A stretch of 64,000 bases of DNA from an uncultured Microbulbifer sp. (lineage in GTDB: Bacteria; Pseudomonadota; Gammaproteobacteria; Pseudomonadales; Cellvibrionaceae): the NCBI RefSeq assembly GCF_947489355.1, contig NZ_CANLDD010000013.1, forward strand, positions 30,135 to 94,134, in the 5' to 3' direction. The position numbers were made by a program, and so were the translations under genes. Below are positions 56,348 through 64,000 of the stretch, one piece after another (the first letter of the stretch is position 1; every line of letters begins with the position of its first letter). The notes below the pieces were generated by a model, which had not been told where the DNA came from, made no database searches, and saw nothing but the letters and a program-made list of their open reading frames with translations.

Positions 56348-57708
56348 TCGAGTTGGTCCCCCTGCTGATGTTTGCCGCCATCTGTGCCCTGCTGATGTTC
56401 GGCTATCCGGTGGCCTTTACCCTCGGCGGCACAGCCCTTATCGCCGCAGGACTGGGTATAGTCTACGGTGTCTTCGACGCGGAACTGTTGCGCGCCTTTC
56501 CCGATCGCCTCTACGGCATTATGCGAAACCGCACCCTGGTAGCCGTGCCGCTATTTGTCCTGATGGGCGTCATACTGGAGCGGGCCAAGATCGCCGAGGA
56601 TCTGCTCGTCAACCTGACCAAGGTCTTTATGGGCGCGCGCGCGGGCATGGCCATCTCTGTAGTGGTGGTTGGGACACTCCTCGCCGCCAGTACCGGTATC
56701 GTCGGCGCCACTGTGGTCACCATGGGACTGATGTCTCTACCCACCATGTTAAAGCAGGGCTATTCGCCCACACTCGCCACCGGCACCATCTGTGCCACAG
56801 GTACCCTGGGGCAAATCATCCCGCCGTCAATCGCGCTGGTACTGTTGGGCGACACCCTTTCCAATGCCTATCAGCAGGCACAGCTGTCTGCCGGCATCTT
56901 CAACCCCAAGCCGATCAATGCCGCCGACCTGTTTATCGGCGCCATTATTCCCGGTCTGTTACTGGTAGCGGCCTACATCATTTACCTGTTGCTGATTGCG
57001 CGCCGCAAACCGGCCTCGGCCCCGCCCGGCGAACGCGAAGCACTCGAACTCTGGCCATTACTGCACAGTCTGTTACCCCCCATCACCCTGATGCTGATGG
57101 TATTGGGCTCGATTATGACAGGTATCGCCACTCCCACCGAAGCCGCCGCCATCGGTGCCCTCGGTGCCGCTCTGCTGGCATACAGCCGCGGTGCTCTGGA
57201 CTGGGCAAGGGCGGGCGCGGTAGGGCGCAGTACACTGCAGGTAACCGCCATGGTCTTCGCCATACTGATCGGCGCATCCCTGTTTTCCCTGGTCTTTCGC
57301 GGCTACGGTGGCGAGGAACTGATCACGGGCATTTTTCACAGCCTGCCCGGGGGCGTTATAGGCGCAACCCTTCTGGTGATGCTGGTGATCTTCCTGCTCG
57401 GCTTTATTCTCGACTTTTTCGAAATTACTTTCGTGGTGGTGCCCATCGTCGGACCCGTGCTGCTGGCTATGGGTGTCGATCCCGTGTGGCTGGGGATTAT
57501 GATTGCCATCAACCTACAGACTTCCTTCCTGACACCGCCATTTGGCTTCGCGCTTTTTTACCTGCGCGGGGTGGCACCGAGCTCTGTAGCCACCTCGGCC
57601 ATCTACCGCGGAGTCATCCCGTTTATCGCCATTCAGCTACTGATGCTCTGTGTGCTGGCCTTGTGGCCGGCTCTGGCGACCTGGTTGCCGGGCGTTATTT
57701 CGCAATAG
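56344..57708 (+). CDS. TRAP transporter large permease (DctM-type)
   Basis: The 454-residue protein has about 12 membrane helices and the DctM motifs ASTGIVGATVVTMGLMSLP, TGTLGQIIPPSIALVLLGD and ATPTEAAAIGALGA. The segment DTLSNAYQQAQLSAG is typical of the mannitol/chloroaromatic-type group of TRAP permeases. The substrate is unknown because the receptor gene is not in the window. Confidence 0.92.
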   Translation: MIELVPLLMFAAICALLMFGYPVAFTLGGTALIAAGLGIVYGVFDAELLRAFPDRLYGIMRNRTLVAVPLFVLMGVILERAKIAEDLLVNLTKVFMGARAGMAISVVVVGTLLAASTGIVGATVVTMGLMSLPTMLKQGYSPTLATGTICATGTLGQIIPPSIALVLLGDTLSNAYQQAQLSAGIFNPKPINAADLFIGAIIPGLLLVAAYIIYLLLIARRKPASAPPGEREALELWPLLHSLLPPITLMLMVLGSIMTGIATPTEAAAIGALGAALLAYSRGALDWARAGAVGRSTLQVTAMVFAILIGASLFSLVFRGYGGEELITGIFHSLPGGVIGATLLVMLVIFLLGFILDFFEITFVVVPIVGPVLLAMGVDPVWLGIMIAINLQTSFLTPPFGFALFYLRGVAPSSVATSAIYRGVIPFIAIQLLMLCVLALWPALATWLPGVISQ

Positions 57709-57944
57709 CCAAACAGGCCCAAGCAAAGTTAGTTGAGAGAACAGGCAACCATCCTGTCAATAAGCGTAAGTATGTCAATTAGATAAATCCGGCTTACCTT
57801 CTGCCTCGGGCACCAAGGCTCAAACCTTTCGCCCTTTAAAAATGTCGCTCTACCCCAATACTTGCCTCTTTACCGACACCTCCTGTTACCTTTTGAGCTT
57901 AAAAACTGTATGCCCTCTAGAGCTGAACCCGCGCGAGTTGAAAA

Positions 57945-58838
57945 ATGTTAAAAATCTCAAATCTTTCCAAGACCTATGAAAACGGCGTGCTCGCGCTTGA
58001 CAATGTCAATCTGAATATCCCCAAGGGTATGTTTGGATTGCTCGGCCCCAATGGTGCCGGCAAATCTTCATTGATGCGTACCATTGCCACGCTTCAATTT
58101 GCCGACAGTGGGTCCATCACTTTTGATGAGGTCGATGTGGCTGCAAACCCGCAGAAAATCCGCAGTATCCTGGGTTACCTACCCCAGGATTTCGGTGTTT
58201 ATCCAAGAATCAACGCCGAGGATATGCTCGATCATATGGCAGTGCTCAAGGGTATTGGCAATCGCAAGGAGCGCCGTGAGCTGGTTGCTGAATTACTGCA
58301 GCAAACCAATTTGTTCCGCGACCGTAAGAAAAACCTGAGCGGCTACTCCGGTGGTATGCGCCAGAGGTTCGGCATTGCCCAGGCCCTGATCGGTGATCCG
58401 CGCCTGATTATTGTCGACGAACCTACGGCCGGCCTCGATCCACAGGAGCGCAACCGCTTTCATAACCTGCTTAGCGAAATCGGCGAAAACGTGGTGGTAA
58501 TACTCTCCACCCATATCGTGGAAGATGTTGCCGACCTCTGCCCCAGTATGGCAATTCTCGCCGCCGGCAAAATTGTCGCTCAAGGCAAGCCGGAAGAACT
58601 GACTTCCGACCTGCAAGGGCGTGTGTGGCGACGTATTGTCGACAAATCAGAGCTGGAAATGTTTCGCAATAAATTCGATGTGATTTCCACCCGTCTGTTA
58701 GCCGGCCGCCATGTAGTACATGTACTGGCAGACTCCCAACCAGATGAAGGGTTTGAGCAGCTGCAGCCCGACCTGGAAGATGTCTACTTCTCCACTCTGT
58801 TCAGTAATGAAAAATCTCGAGTGGCTAACGCTGCCTGA
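57945..58838 (+). CDS. ABC transporter ATP-binding protein
   Basis: The 297-residue protein has Walker A GPNGAGKSS (about 35-43), the signature LSGYSGGMRQR, Walker B LIIVDEPTAGLDP and switch STHIVEDV. A C-terminal tail of about 80 residues follows. It is 19 bases upstream of the permease-peptidase fusion, which lacks its own ATPase, so the two very likely form one complex. It has no partner binding protein. Confidence 0.95.
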   Translation: MLKISNLSKTYENGVLALDNVNLNIPKGMFGLLGPNGAGKSSLMRTIATLQFADSGSITFDEVDVAANPQKIRSILGYLPQDFGVYPRINAEDMLDHMAVLKGIGNRKERRELVAELLQQTNLFRDRKKNLSGYSGGMRQRFGIAQALIGDPRLIIVDEPTAGLDPQERNRFHNLLSEIGENVVVILSTHIVEDVADLCPSMAILAAGKIVAQGKPEELTSDLQGRVWRRIVDKSELEMFRNKFDVISTRLLAGRHVVHVLADSQPDEGFEQLQPDLEDVYFSTLFSNEKSRVANAA

Positions 58839-58857
58839 AGTGGAGGAGGCTATCGAT

Positions 58858-61800
58858 ATGTTCTTATCTGTTGCGAAATTTGAGTTTTACTACCAACTGC
58901 GTCAGCCGGTGTTTTATGTCACCAGTCTGGTCTTTTTTCTCCTCGCGTACGGCGCTATTACTGTCGAGAATATTCAGATCGGCGGTGCCGGAGGCAATAC
59001 CCTGATCAACTCCCCTTTCGCGATCATGCAAACCCTGCTGATCATGAGCCTGTTCAGTATTTTTATTACTGCCGCATTCGCAGCTAACCCGGTACTGCGC
59101 GATCGCGATATGAAAATGGATGGTATTATCTTCAGTACCCCGGTCACCAAACGGGACTATTTACTGGGGCGCTTCATTGGGTCATTTGCGGTCGCCTTCC
59201 TGGCATTTTCAGCGTCTGCGCTAGGTATGATATTTGGCTCCTGGATGCCCTGGCTCGATCCCGAACGGTTAGGCCCAACCCAGATTTCCCATTATCTTCA
59301 GACGCTATTCGTACTTGTCCTCCCCACCATGCTGTTCTGCACGGCGTTATTTTTCAGCCTCGCAGCCGTAACTCGCAGTATGATGGCCACCTATCTTGGA
59401 CTAATTGCCTTCCTGGTACTCTATTTCACCAGCCAGGGCATGATGGACGAGCCCAGCTATCGCAGTGTAGCTGCACTGGCAGATCCTTTCGGTTTCGCTG
59501 CCTTCGAAAACGCCACCCGCTACTGGACCGCCTTCGACCGCAATACCTCCATGATCGCCCTAGAGGGAGAGTACCTTACCAATCGCATACTATGGCTGGG
59601 TGCAAGCCTGTTAATTATAGGATTTGGTTACAATCGCTTTTCCTTTGCCGAGCGCAAAGCACTCTGGTCGCGCCGTCTCACGACTGAAATCCAGACAGAA
59701 GAGGAATCTCACTACAGTAAACCCCTACCGCAAGTCACCCCCACTTTTGGCGTGGCCACTATTTGGCAGCAATTCCGGGTACGCTGCGGTTTCGAAGTAA
59801 AAGCTGTGGTGAAAAGCCTGGCCTTTTGGGTAATCCTGGCTATTGGTGTTCTCAACGTACTGGGCGCTTCGCTGAATCTGGAGGCGATCTTCGGCACCTC
59901 CGTATATCCCGTTACCCGCTCTATGGTAAGCCTGATACAGGGTGCCTTTAGTCTGATCATGATGATTATCCTGATCTACTACGGGGCTGAACTGGTATGG
60001 CGCGAACGCCAGGCCGGCTGTCATGAAATCATGGATGCAGTACCCGCACCGAGCTGGATTTTTGTCGCAAGCAAGTTTATTGCAATGCTGGTTGTTCTGG
60101 CCGGTATATTGATTGCCAGTATGTTTACCACTATCGCCGTACAGTTGAGCAAGGGGTACACCACCCTGGAACCGGGGCTCTATTTTTACGGCCTCTGGTA
60201 CCAGTTCGCACTGCCCTTCTACCTGATGGCGATCCTCTCCATCTTTATTCAGGTACTGACCCGCAATAAGTTCCTCGGCATGTTACTGATGGTAGGCTAC
60301 CTGATCAGCACTATTGTGCTCGGTAGCCTGGGCTTTGAGCACAACCTCTATCAGTTTGCTGGGCGGAATGCGGCGCCCTACTCAGATATGAATGGCTATG
60401 GCCACTTTGAGCAAGGCCGCGCCTGGTTCGCGTTTTACTGGGCCAGCTTCAGCCTGATACTTGCGATATTGAGTTATGGCCTCTGGCAGCGAGGCGCCCT
60501 GGCCCCATTACTGGGCCGGATTAAGGCTCTGCGCTTCCAGCTCGGGATGCCCAGCCGTTTGGCTGGTGCCACAGCCTTACTGCTGTTTATTGGTAGTGGA
60601 GCCTTTATTTTCTACAACACCAATATTCTCAACGACTATGAAACCAGCAAGGACCGCGAGCAACTGGCAGCGGATTACGAGAAAAAATATAAGTCCCTGG
60701 AAGACAACCCTTCACCACATATCACCGATGTCAAAGTGGATGTGGATATCTTTCCCGATGAACGCCGTTACGAAGTGCGCGGGCGTTATTTTCTGGTTAA
60801 CAAACGTGATGAACCCATCAACGAGGTAACAATTGGGTTAAATCGCGCTCTCACCATTAACCAATTATCCCTCAGTCACGCCAAGCTGCGCGAAAAGGAT
60901 GAGCGTTTCGGCCACTTTTTCTTCGACCTGACTCAGCCCCTGGAGCCCGGTGAATCACTCACGCTGGAGTTTGACCTGAGTAGGGTCAATCACGGTTTTA
61001 AGAATTCCGGTTCCTCCACCACCCTTGTTAAAAACGGCACTTTCTTTAACAACGTCGAAGCGCTGCCCTTTATCGGTTACAACAATAATTTTGAGTTAAC
61101 CGACCGCCATCTGCGCAAGAAGCACGACTTGCCCCCGCCACAACGTATGCACAAACTGGAAGATAAAGACCACTATCGTGAGTCCTATCTGCGCAGTGAT
61201 TCTGACTGGATCAATTTTGAAACCACCGTCAGTACCTCGATCGGACAAATAGCACTGGCACCTGGCTACCTGCAAAAAGACTGGCAGAAGGGGGAACGCC
61301 ACTATTTCCATTACAAAATGGATGCCCCAATTCTCAATTTCTTTTCTTACCTCTCTGCGGACTACACCCTGGTCAAAGACCAGTGGCAGGACGTGGCAAT
61401 TGAGATCTACCATCACAAGCCCCACGACTACAACGTGGATCGGATGGTCGATGGTGTAAAGAAGTCCCTGGAGTACTTCAGCGAAGCTTTCAGCCCCTAT
61501 CAGTATCGCCAATTGCGTATCGTCGAGTTCCCAGGCTATGAAAGCTTCGCACAGGCATTCCCCAATACTGTGCCCTTCTCTGAGTCCATTGGCTTTGTCG
61601 CTGACCTGCGCGACCCGGATGAAATTGATTACGTCTTCTACGTGACCGCCCATGAGGTGGCTCACCAGTGGTGGGCGCATCAGTTGGTCGGAGCCAATGT
61701 GCAGGGCGCCACTATGCTTTCGGAAACCCTGGCCCAGTACTCGGCACTGATGGTGATGGAGCGGGAATACGGCCCGGAAAAGATACGTCGTTTCCTCAAG

Positions 61801-62439
61801 TATGAACTGGACCGCTACCTTAGCGCACGGGGTACAGAACTGCTGGAGGAGCTTCCTCTGACTCGCAATGAAAACCAGTCCTATATCCATTACCGCAAAG
61901 GTTCTGTGGCCATGTACGCGCTCAAAGACGCTATGGGTGAGAGTGCCGTCAATGCGGCCCTGGCTTCGCTGTTGAAAGAAAAGGCTTTCTCCAGTGACCC
62001 CTATCCTACCAGCATGGATTTGGTGGCAAGACTTCGAGTGCAGGCCGAAGGGTCTCACCAGGAGCTGATCACCGATATGCTGGAAAGAGTGGTTTTATTT
62101 GACCTCAAGGTTGCCAAAGCTACCACCGAGCTATTGGAGAATGGCAACTATCAGGTGCTGTTAGAGCTGGAGGCACACAAGTTTGAAGCTGACGGGGAAG
62201 GGCAAGAGCAGGAGATTCCCCTAAAGAACTGGATAGATATCGCCCTTTTCAAGGAAGATCCCGACAAAAACTCAAACCCAGACAATGTGCTCTATTTCGC
62301 TAAGCAGGAGATCAGCGAGCAGACTACGGTGCTGGAGTTTGAGGTGGAAGGCAAGCCGGGTATTGCGGGGATCGATCCCTATATCAAGATGATCGACAAG
62401 AATCCGGACGACAACCTGCTGGAAGTTGAGGCTTTGTAA
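58858..62439 (+). CDS. ABC transporter permease fused to M1-family metallopeptidase
   Basis: I start at ATG 58858, after GGAGGAGG; 1193 residues follow. Residues about 1-285 and 320-610 hold two sets of about six membrane helices of ABC-2 type permeases. The rest (about 650-1190) is an M1-type peptidase domain with HEVAH (H932, E933, H936) and the presumed third ligand E956, plus SESIGFVADL where GAMEN is expected in aminopeptidases. Nineteen residues lie between H936 and E956, one more than the usual 18. The role is unknown; peptide export coupled to trimming is one possibility. Confidence 0.9.
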   Translation: MFLSVAKFEFYYQLRQPVFYVTSLVFFLLAYGAITVENIQIGGAGGNTLINSPFAIMQTLLIMSLFSIFITAAFAANPVLRDRDMKMDGIIFSTPVTKRDYLLGRFIGSFAVAFLAFSASALGMIFGSWMPWLDPERLGPTQISHYLQTLFVLVLPTMLFCTALFFSLAAVTRSMMATYLGLIAFLVLYFTSQGMMDEPSYRSVAALADPFGFAAFENATRYWTAFDRNTSMIALEGEYLTNRILWLGASLLIIGFGYNRFSFAERKALWSRRLTTEIQTEEESHYSKPLPQVTPTFGVATIWQQFRVRCGFEVKAVVKSLAFWVILAIGVLNVLGASLNLEAIFGTSVYPVTRSMVSLIQGAFSLIMMIILIYYGAELVWRERQAGCHEIMDAVPAPSWIFVASKFIAMLVVLAGILIASMFTTIAVQLSKGYTTLEPGLYFYGLWYQFALPFYLMAILSIFIQVLTRNKFLGMLLMVGYLISTIVLGSLGFEHNLYQFAGRNAAPYSDMNGYGHFEQGRAWFAFYWASFSLILAILSYGLWQRGALAPLLGRIKALRFQLGMPSRLAGATALLLFIGSGAFIFYNTNILNDYETSKDREQLAADYEKKYKSLEDNPSPHITDVKVDVDIFPDERRYEVRGRYFLVNKRDEPINEVTIGLNRALTINQLSLSHAKLREKDERFGHFFFDLTQPLEPGESLTLEFDLSRVNHGFKNSGSSTTLVKNGTFFNNVEALPFIGYNNNFELTDRHLRKKHDLPPPQRMHKLEDKDHYRESYLRSDSDWINFETTVSTSIGQIALAPGYLQKDWQKGERHYFHYKMDAPILNFFSYLSADYTLVKDQWQDVAIEIYHHKPHDYNVDRMVDGVKKSLEYFSEAFSPYQYRQLRIVEFPGYESFAQAFPNTVPFSESIGFVADLRDPDEIDYVFYVTAHEVAHQWWAHQLVGANVQGATMLSETLAQYSALMVMEREYGPEKIRRFLKYELDRYLSARGTELLEELPLTRNENQSYIHYRKGSVAMYALKDAMGESAVNAALASLLKEKAFSSDPYPTSMDLVARLRVQAEGSHQELITDMLERVVLFDLKVAKATTELLENGNYQVLLELEAHKFEADGEGQEQEIPLKNWIDIALFKEDPDKNSNPDNVLYFAKQEISEQTTVLEFEVEGKPGIAGIDPYIKMIDKNPDDNLLEVEAL

Positions 62440-62610
62440 GGCTCTGTTTATCTGTCTTCCGGCCGCCTGATCAGTGGCCAGGAGGTGCTCTGATTCGCTT
62501 TCATCAGGACAGTTTGGATCAACTCTGGTCAATTACTGCGCAATTTGTGCTAGAATACGCCACCACTCCGGCAGTCGCCCCGAATAACGCTAATGATCTA
62601 TGAGCAGTCG

Positions 62611-63000
62611 ATGTCAGCACTAGATGAAAACCCGCAACCCACAGGCACACTCGCCCTGCAAACCCTGGCCATGCCCCGCGACACCAATCCCCAGGGGGAT
62701 GTCTTCGCCGGTTGGCTGATGTCACAGATGGACCTGGCTGGTGCCATCCTGGCACAGAGCATCGCCCGCGGCAGGGTCACCACGGTAGCGGTTGGCAGCA
62801 TGGTGTTTTTGCGCCCGGTTCCGGTTGGCTCCACGGTCAGCTGCTACGCCGAAGCCATAGAGGTGGGGCGCTCCTCTATCCGGACCATGGTTGAGGTGTG
62901 GTTGACGCGGGTCGATTCCGGGGAACAGGTGAAGGTCACCGAGGGCGAGTTTGTGTTTGTGGCAATAGATGATAGCGGGCGCACCAGGCCGCTGCCTTGA
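62611..63000 (+). CDS. Acyl-CoA thioesterase (YciA-like hotdog)
   Basis: The 129-residue product starting MSALDENPQPTG has the hotdog-fold motif NPQGDVFAGWLMSQMDLAG, with the catalytic Asp and the following helix, then GRVTTVAVGSMVFLRPVPVG. YciA-type enzymes hydrolyse a range of acyl-CoAs. An in-frame ATG at 62593 would add six residues, but family members begin at MS-x-LDENPQ. It stands alone after the permease-peptidase gene. Confidence 0.9.
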   Translation: MSALDENPQPTGTLALQTLAMPRDTNPQGDVFAGWLMSQMDLAGAILAQSIARGRVTTVAVGSMVFLRPVPVGSTVSCYAEAIEVGRSSIRTMVEVWLTRVDSGEQVKVTEGEFVFVAIDDSGRTRPLP

Positions 63001-63751
63001 GTTGTCAAAACAAGGGGTAAGTATCACTCCCTCTAATACTTAAGAGTGTTAGCTCTCCAGGCAGAACTCTGTAGTCGCTGTGTCTAGAGTTGACACCGAA
63101 TTTACCCCGCCCACGTAAACTACGGAAAGTCACCCAGAAATTATTTTATCAAAAAAATTTTTGTTGATTCTATTGATAATTGCTTTTTATATTAACCCGG
63201 CGGAAAAATGGTTTTTACACTGCATATTTAACCGTGCAGTTTCTGGAGTAGTACGCCATGCTATACAGAACTATTTGCTTGTCGGGTTAATAGCTTGATA
63301 TTGAAAAGCAAATAGTAAATACCCCCGTAACTATTCAGCCCCTCTAAAAAAGAAAAAAGTTCTTGACAGGGTTTTCTGAAATTTTCGCGTTTTATCTGCA
63401 GTTCCGCCCCTTCTTAATAACATCCCGTCAAGACGCCGCAGTTGCCTCTTACAGCCTTTTCATTTTCCTTACCATGTCCAGGTAGCAGGCCAGCAATGAA
63501 AGTGGCTTGCGCGCCTGCACAGAGGGTAAATCTTTCGAAAATAAATCCATGAGACAATAAGACTACACCAAGGCCACCTACTCAATAGCCAATGCCGTTG
63601 GGAAAAGTCGACATCAGCACAGCTATCGCGATGCAGAGAAGTTTCTGCAGAGCGAATCAACCATGACGTAATACGGACAATTACTCAAAAGCGTTGGCGA
63701 TAAAAGAAACTCTCAGTCGTAGGCCTTAGGGAGCGTTCTCGAAGCCCTAAC
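63001..63751. other. AT-rich gap before the right-end insertion sequence
   Basis: No convincing gene is present. The notable element is the 11-base inverted repeat at 63270-63316. TTGACA occurs at 63363-63368 without a well-placed minus-10. A short frame near 63563-63670 (YTKATYSIANAVGKSR...) has a stop just upstream and is probably a remnant. Confidence 0.5.
63270..63316. repeat. Perfect 11-base inverted repeat
   Basis: ACTATTTGCTT (63270-63280) and AAGCAAATAGT (63306-63316) are exact reverse complements separated by 25 bases. The arms could form a hairpin in RNA or be two half-sites of an operator; there is no T run. Confidence 0.55.
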
Positions 63752-64000
63752 AGGCTGTTGAAATAGACTCATGTATTTACTGGCTTTGGTACAATGCTCG
63801 GGTCGATACCCCACAATGAGTTAATGTATGCGCGGTGCAGATATTACGCAGGAAGCTTTGTTCACCACGGTTCACCTGGAAGAATTTGTCCCGAAAACCC
63901 ATCCGCTGAGAAAGATTCGTCAAGAATTTAATTTGGCATTGCAGCGTATCGACTGGTTGCTCGACTGCGCCTATGCACCGAACGGCAAAGAGTCCATTCC
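63752..64000 (+). mobile_element. IS5-family insertion sequence, left end (runs off window)
   Basis: CAGGCTGTTGAAATAGAC at 63752-63769 resembles the terminal repeat of many IS5-type elements, whose ends read CAGGCTGTTGAAAAA. It precedes a transposase start 76 bases further on. The right end is outside the window, so the target duplication cannot be checked. Confidence 0.65.
63828..64000 (+). CDS. IS5-family transposase, N-terminal part
   Basis: The visible 57 codons read MRGADITQEALFTTVHLEE, then FVPKTHPLRKIRQEFNLAL and DCAYAPNGKESIP. This is the DUF772-type N-terminal domain of IS5-family transposases (LF-x-LE-x-FVP-x-xHPLR-x-IR, then S-I-P). The catalytic DDE domain is outside the window, so I cannot say whether the copy is intact. 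Confidence 0.85.
   Translation, partial: MRGADITQEALFTTVHLEEFVPKTHPLRKIRQEFNLALQRIDWLLDCAYAPNGKESI

Noticed and set aside
58720..58857. Extension of the permease-peptidase frame into the ATPase gene
   Set aside because: It overlaps the ATPase in another frame; the start at 58858 has a strong ribosome binding site and a membrane-helix N-terminus.
61096..62058. Long minus-strand frame of 320 codons inside the peptidase domain
   Set aside because: It is a shadow of the peptidase coding frame, which carries the zinc motif.
63363..63368. TTGACA as minus-35 of a promoter in the right-hand gap
   Set aside because: No minus-10 at 16-18 bases; the nearest AT-rich hexamer is 21 bases away.

Overview
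The window is chromosomal DNA from a fairly GC-rich gammaproteobacterium. Gene order across most of it follows the Pseudomonas/Cellvibrionales pattern: rpoH-ftsXE-ftsY beside rsmD-coaD; rpmB-rpmG with radC and coaBC-algC-argB; pyrE-crc-rph; gmk-rpoZ-spoT; oxyR-recG; ubiC-ubiA-phoB-phoR; pst-phoU. A marine Microbulbifer/Cellvibrio-like bacterium is the most likely source. That placement is inference from synteny and protein character, not from any search.

Layout. Positions 1-740 hold most of a subclass B3 metallo-beta-lactamase cut by the window edge. Positions 740-5640 form an AT-richer, gene-poor accessory stretch. It has a GNAT acetyltransferase, small membrane-protein genes, two small genes broken by frameshifts, fragments of IS256-like and IS3-like transposases, and two copies of a short dispersed repeat with inverted ends. 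From 5660 the window is dense core genome. 5660-14109: tRNA methylation (trmB), heat-shock sigma factor (rpoH), division ABC complex (ftsEX), SRP receptor (ftsY), 16S rRNA methylation (rsmD), CoA synthesis (coaD), gamma-glutamyltransferase. 14160-16713: an amidohydrolase-like lipoprotein that appears to lack its metal ligands, then a DsbB-like protein with a small DUF5993 partner. 16795-28817: mutM, rpmBG, radC, coaBC, algC, argB, slmA, pyrE, crc, rph, yicC. A third copy of the dispersed repeat sits between algC and argB. 29669-42445: a fatty-acid-hydroxylase/alkylglycerol-monooxygenase-like membrane enzyme, gmk-rpoZ-spoT, ridA, oxyR-recG, a dicarboxylate symporter, ubiC-ubiA.

42471-55685 is dominated by phosphate control. 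phoB-phoR (plus strand) and pstS-pstC-pstA-pstB-phoU (minus strand) lie about 10 kb apart and bracket yaaA, an M48 lipoprotein protease, a putative porin and small genes. A PhoB box with identical geometry (7-4-7-10-minus 10) precedes both phoB and pstS, so both units should be induced together when phosphate is low. Beyond this are a TRAP transporter pair without its binding protein, an ABC ATPase next to a very large permease fused to an M1-type metallopeptidase, a YciA-like thioesterase, and the left end of an IS5-family element running off the right edge.

The most unusual items are the amidohydrolase pseudoenzyme lipoprotein, the DsbB-like/DUF5993 pair lacking the canonical second cysteine loop, the permease-peptidase fusion with one extra residue in its zinc motif spacing, the three-copy dispersed repeat, and the altered synthetase motif in SpoT. 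No CRISPR array, rRNA, tRNA or intact defence system was seen.
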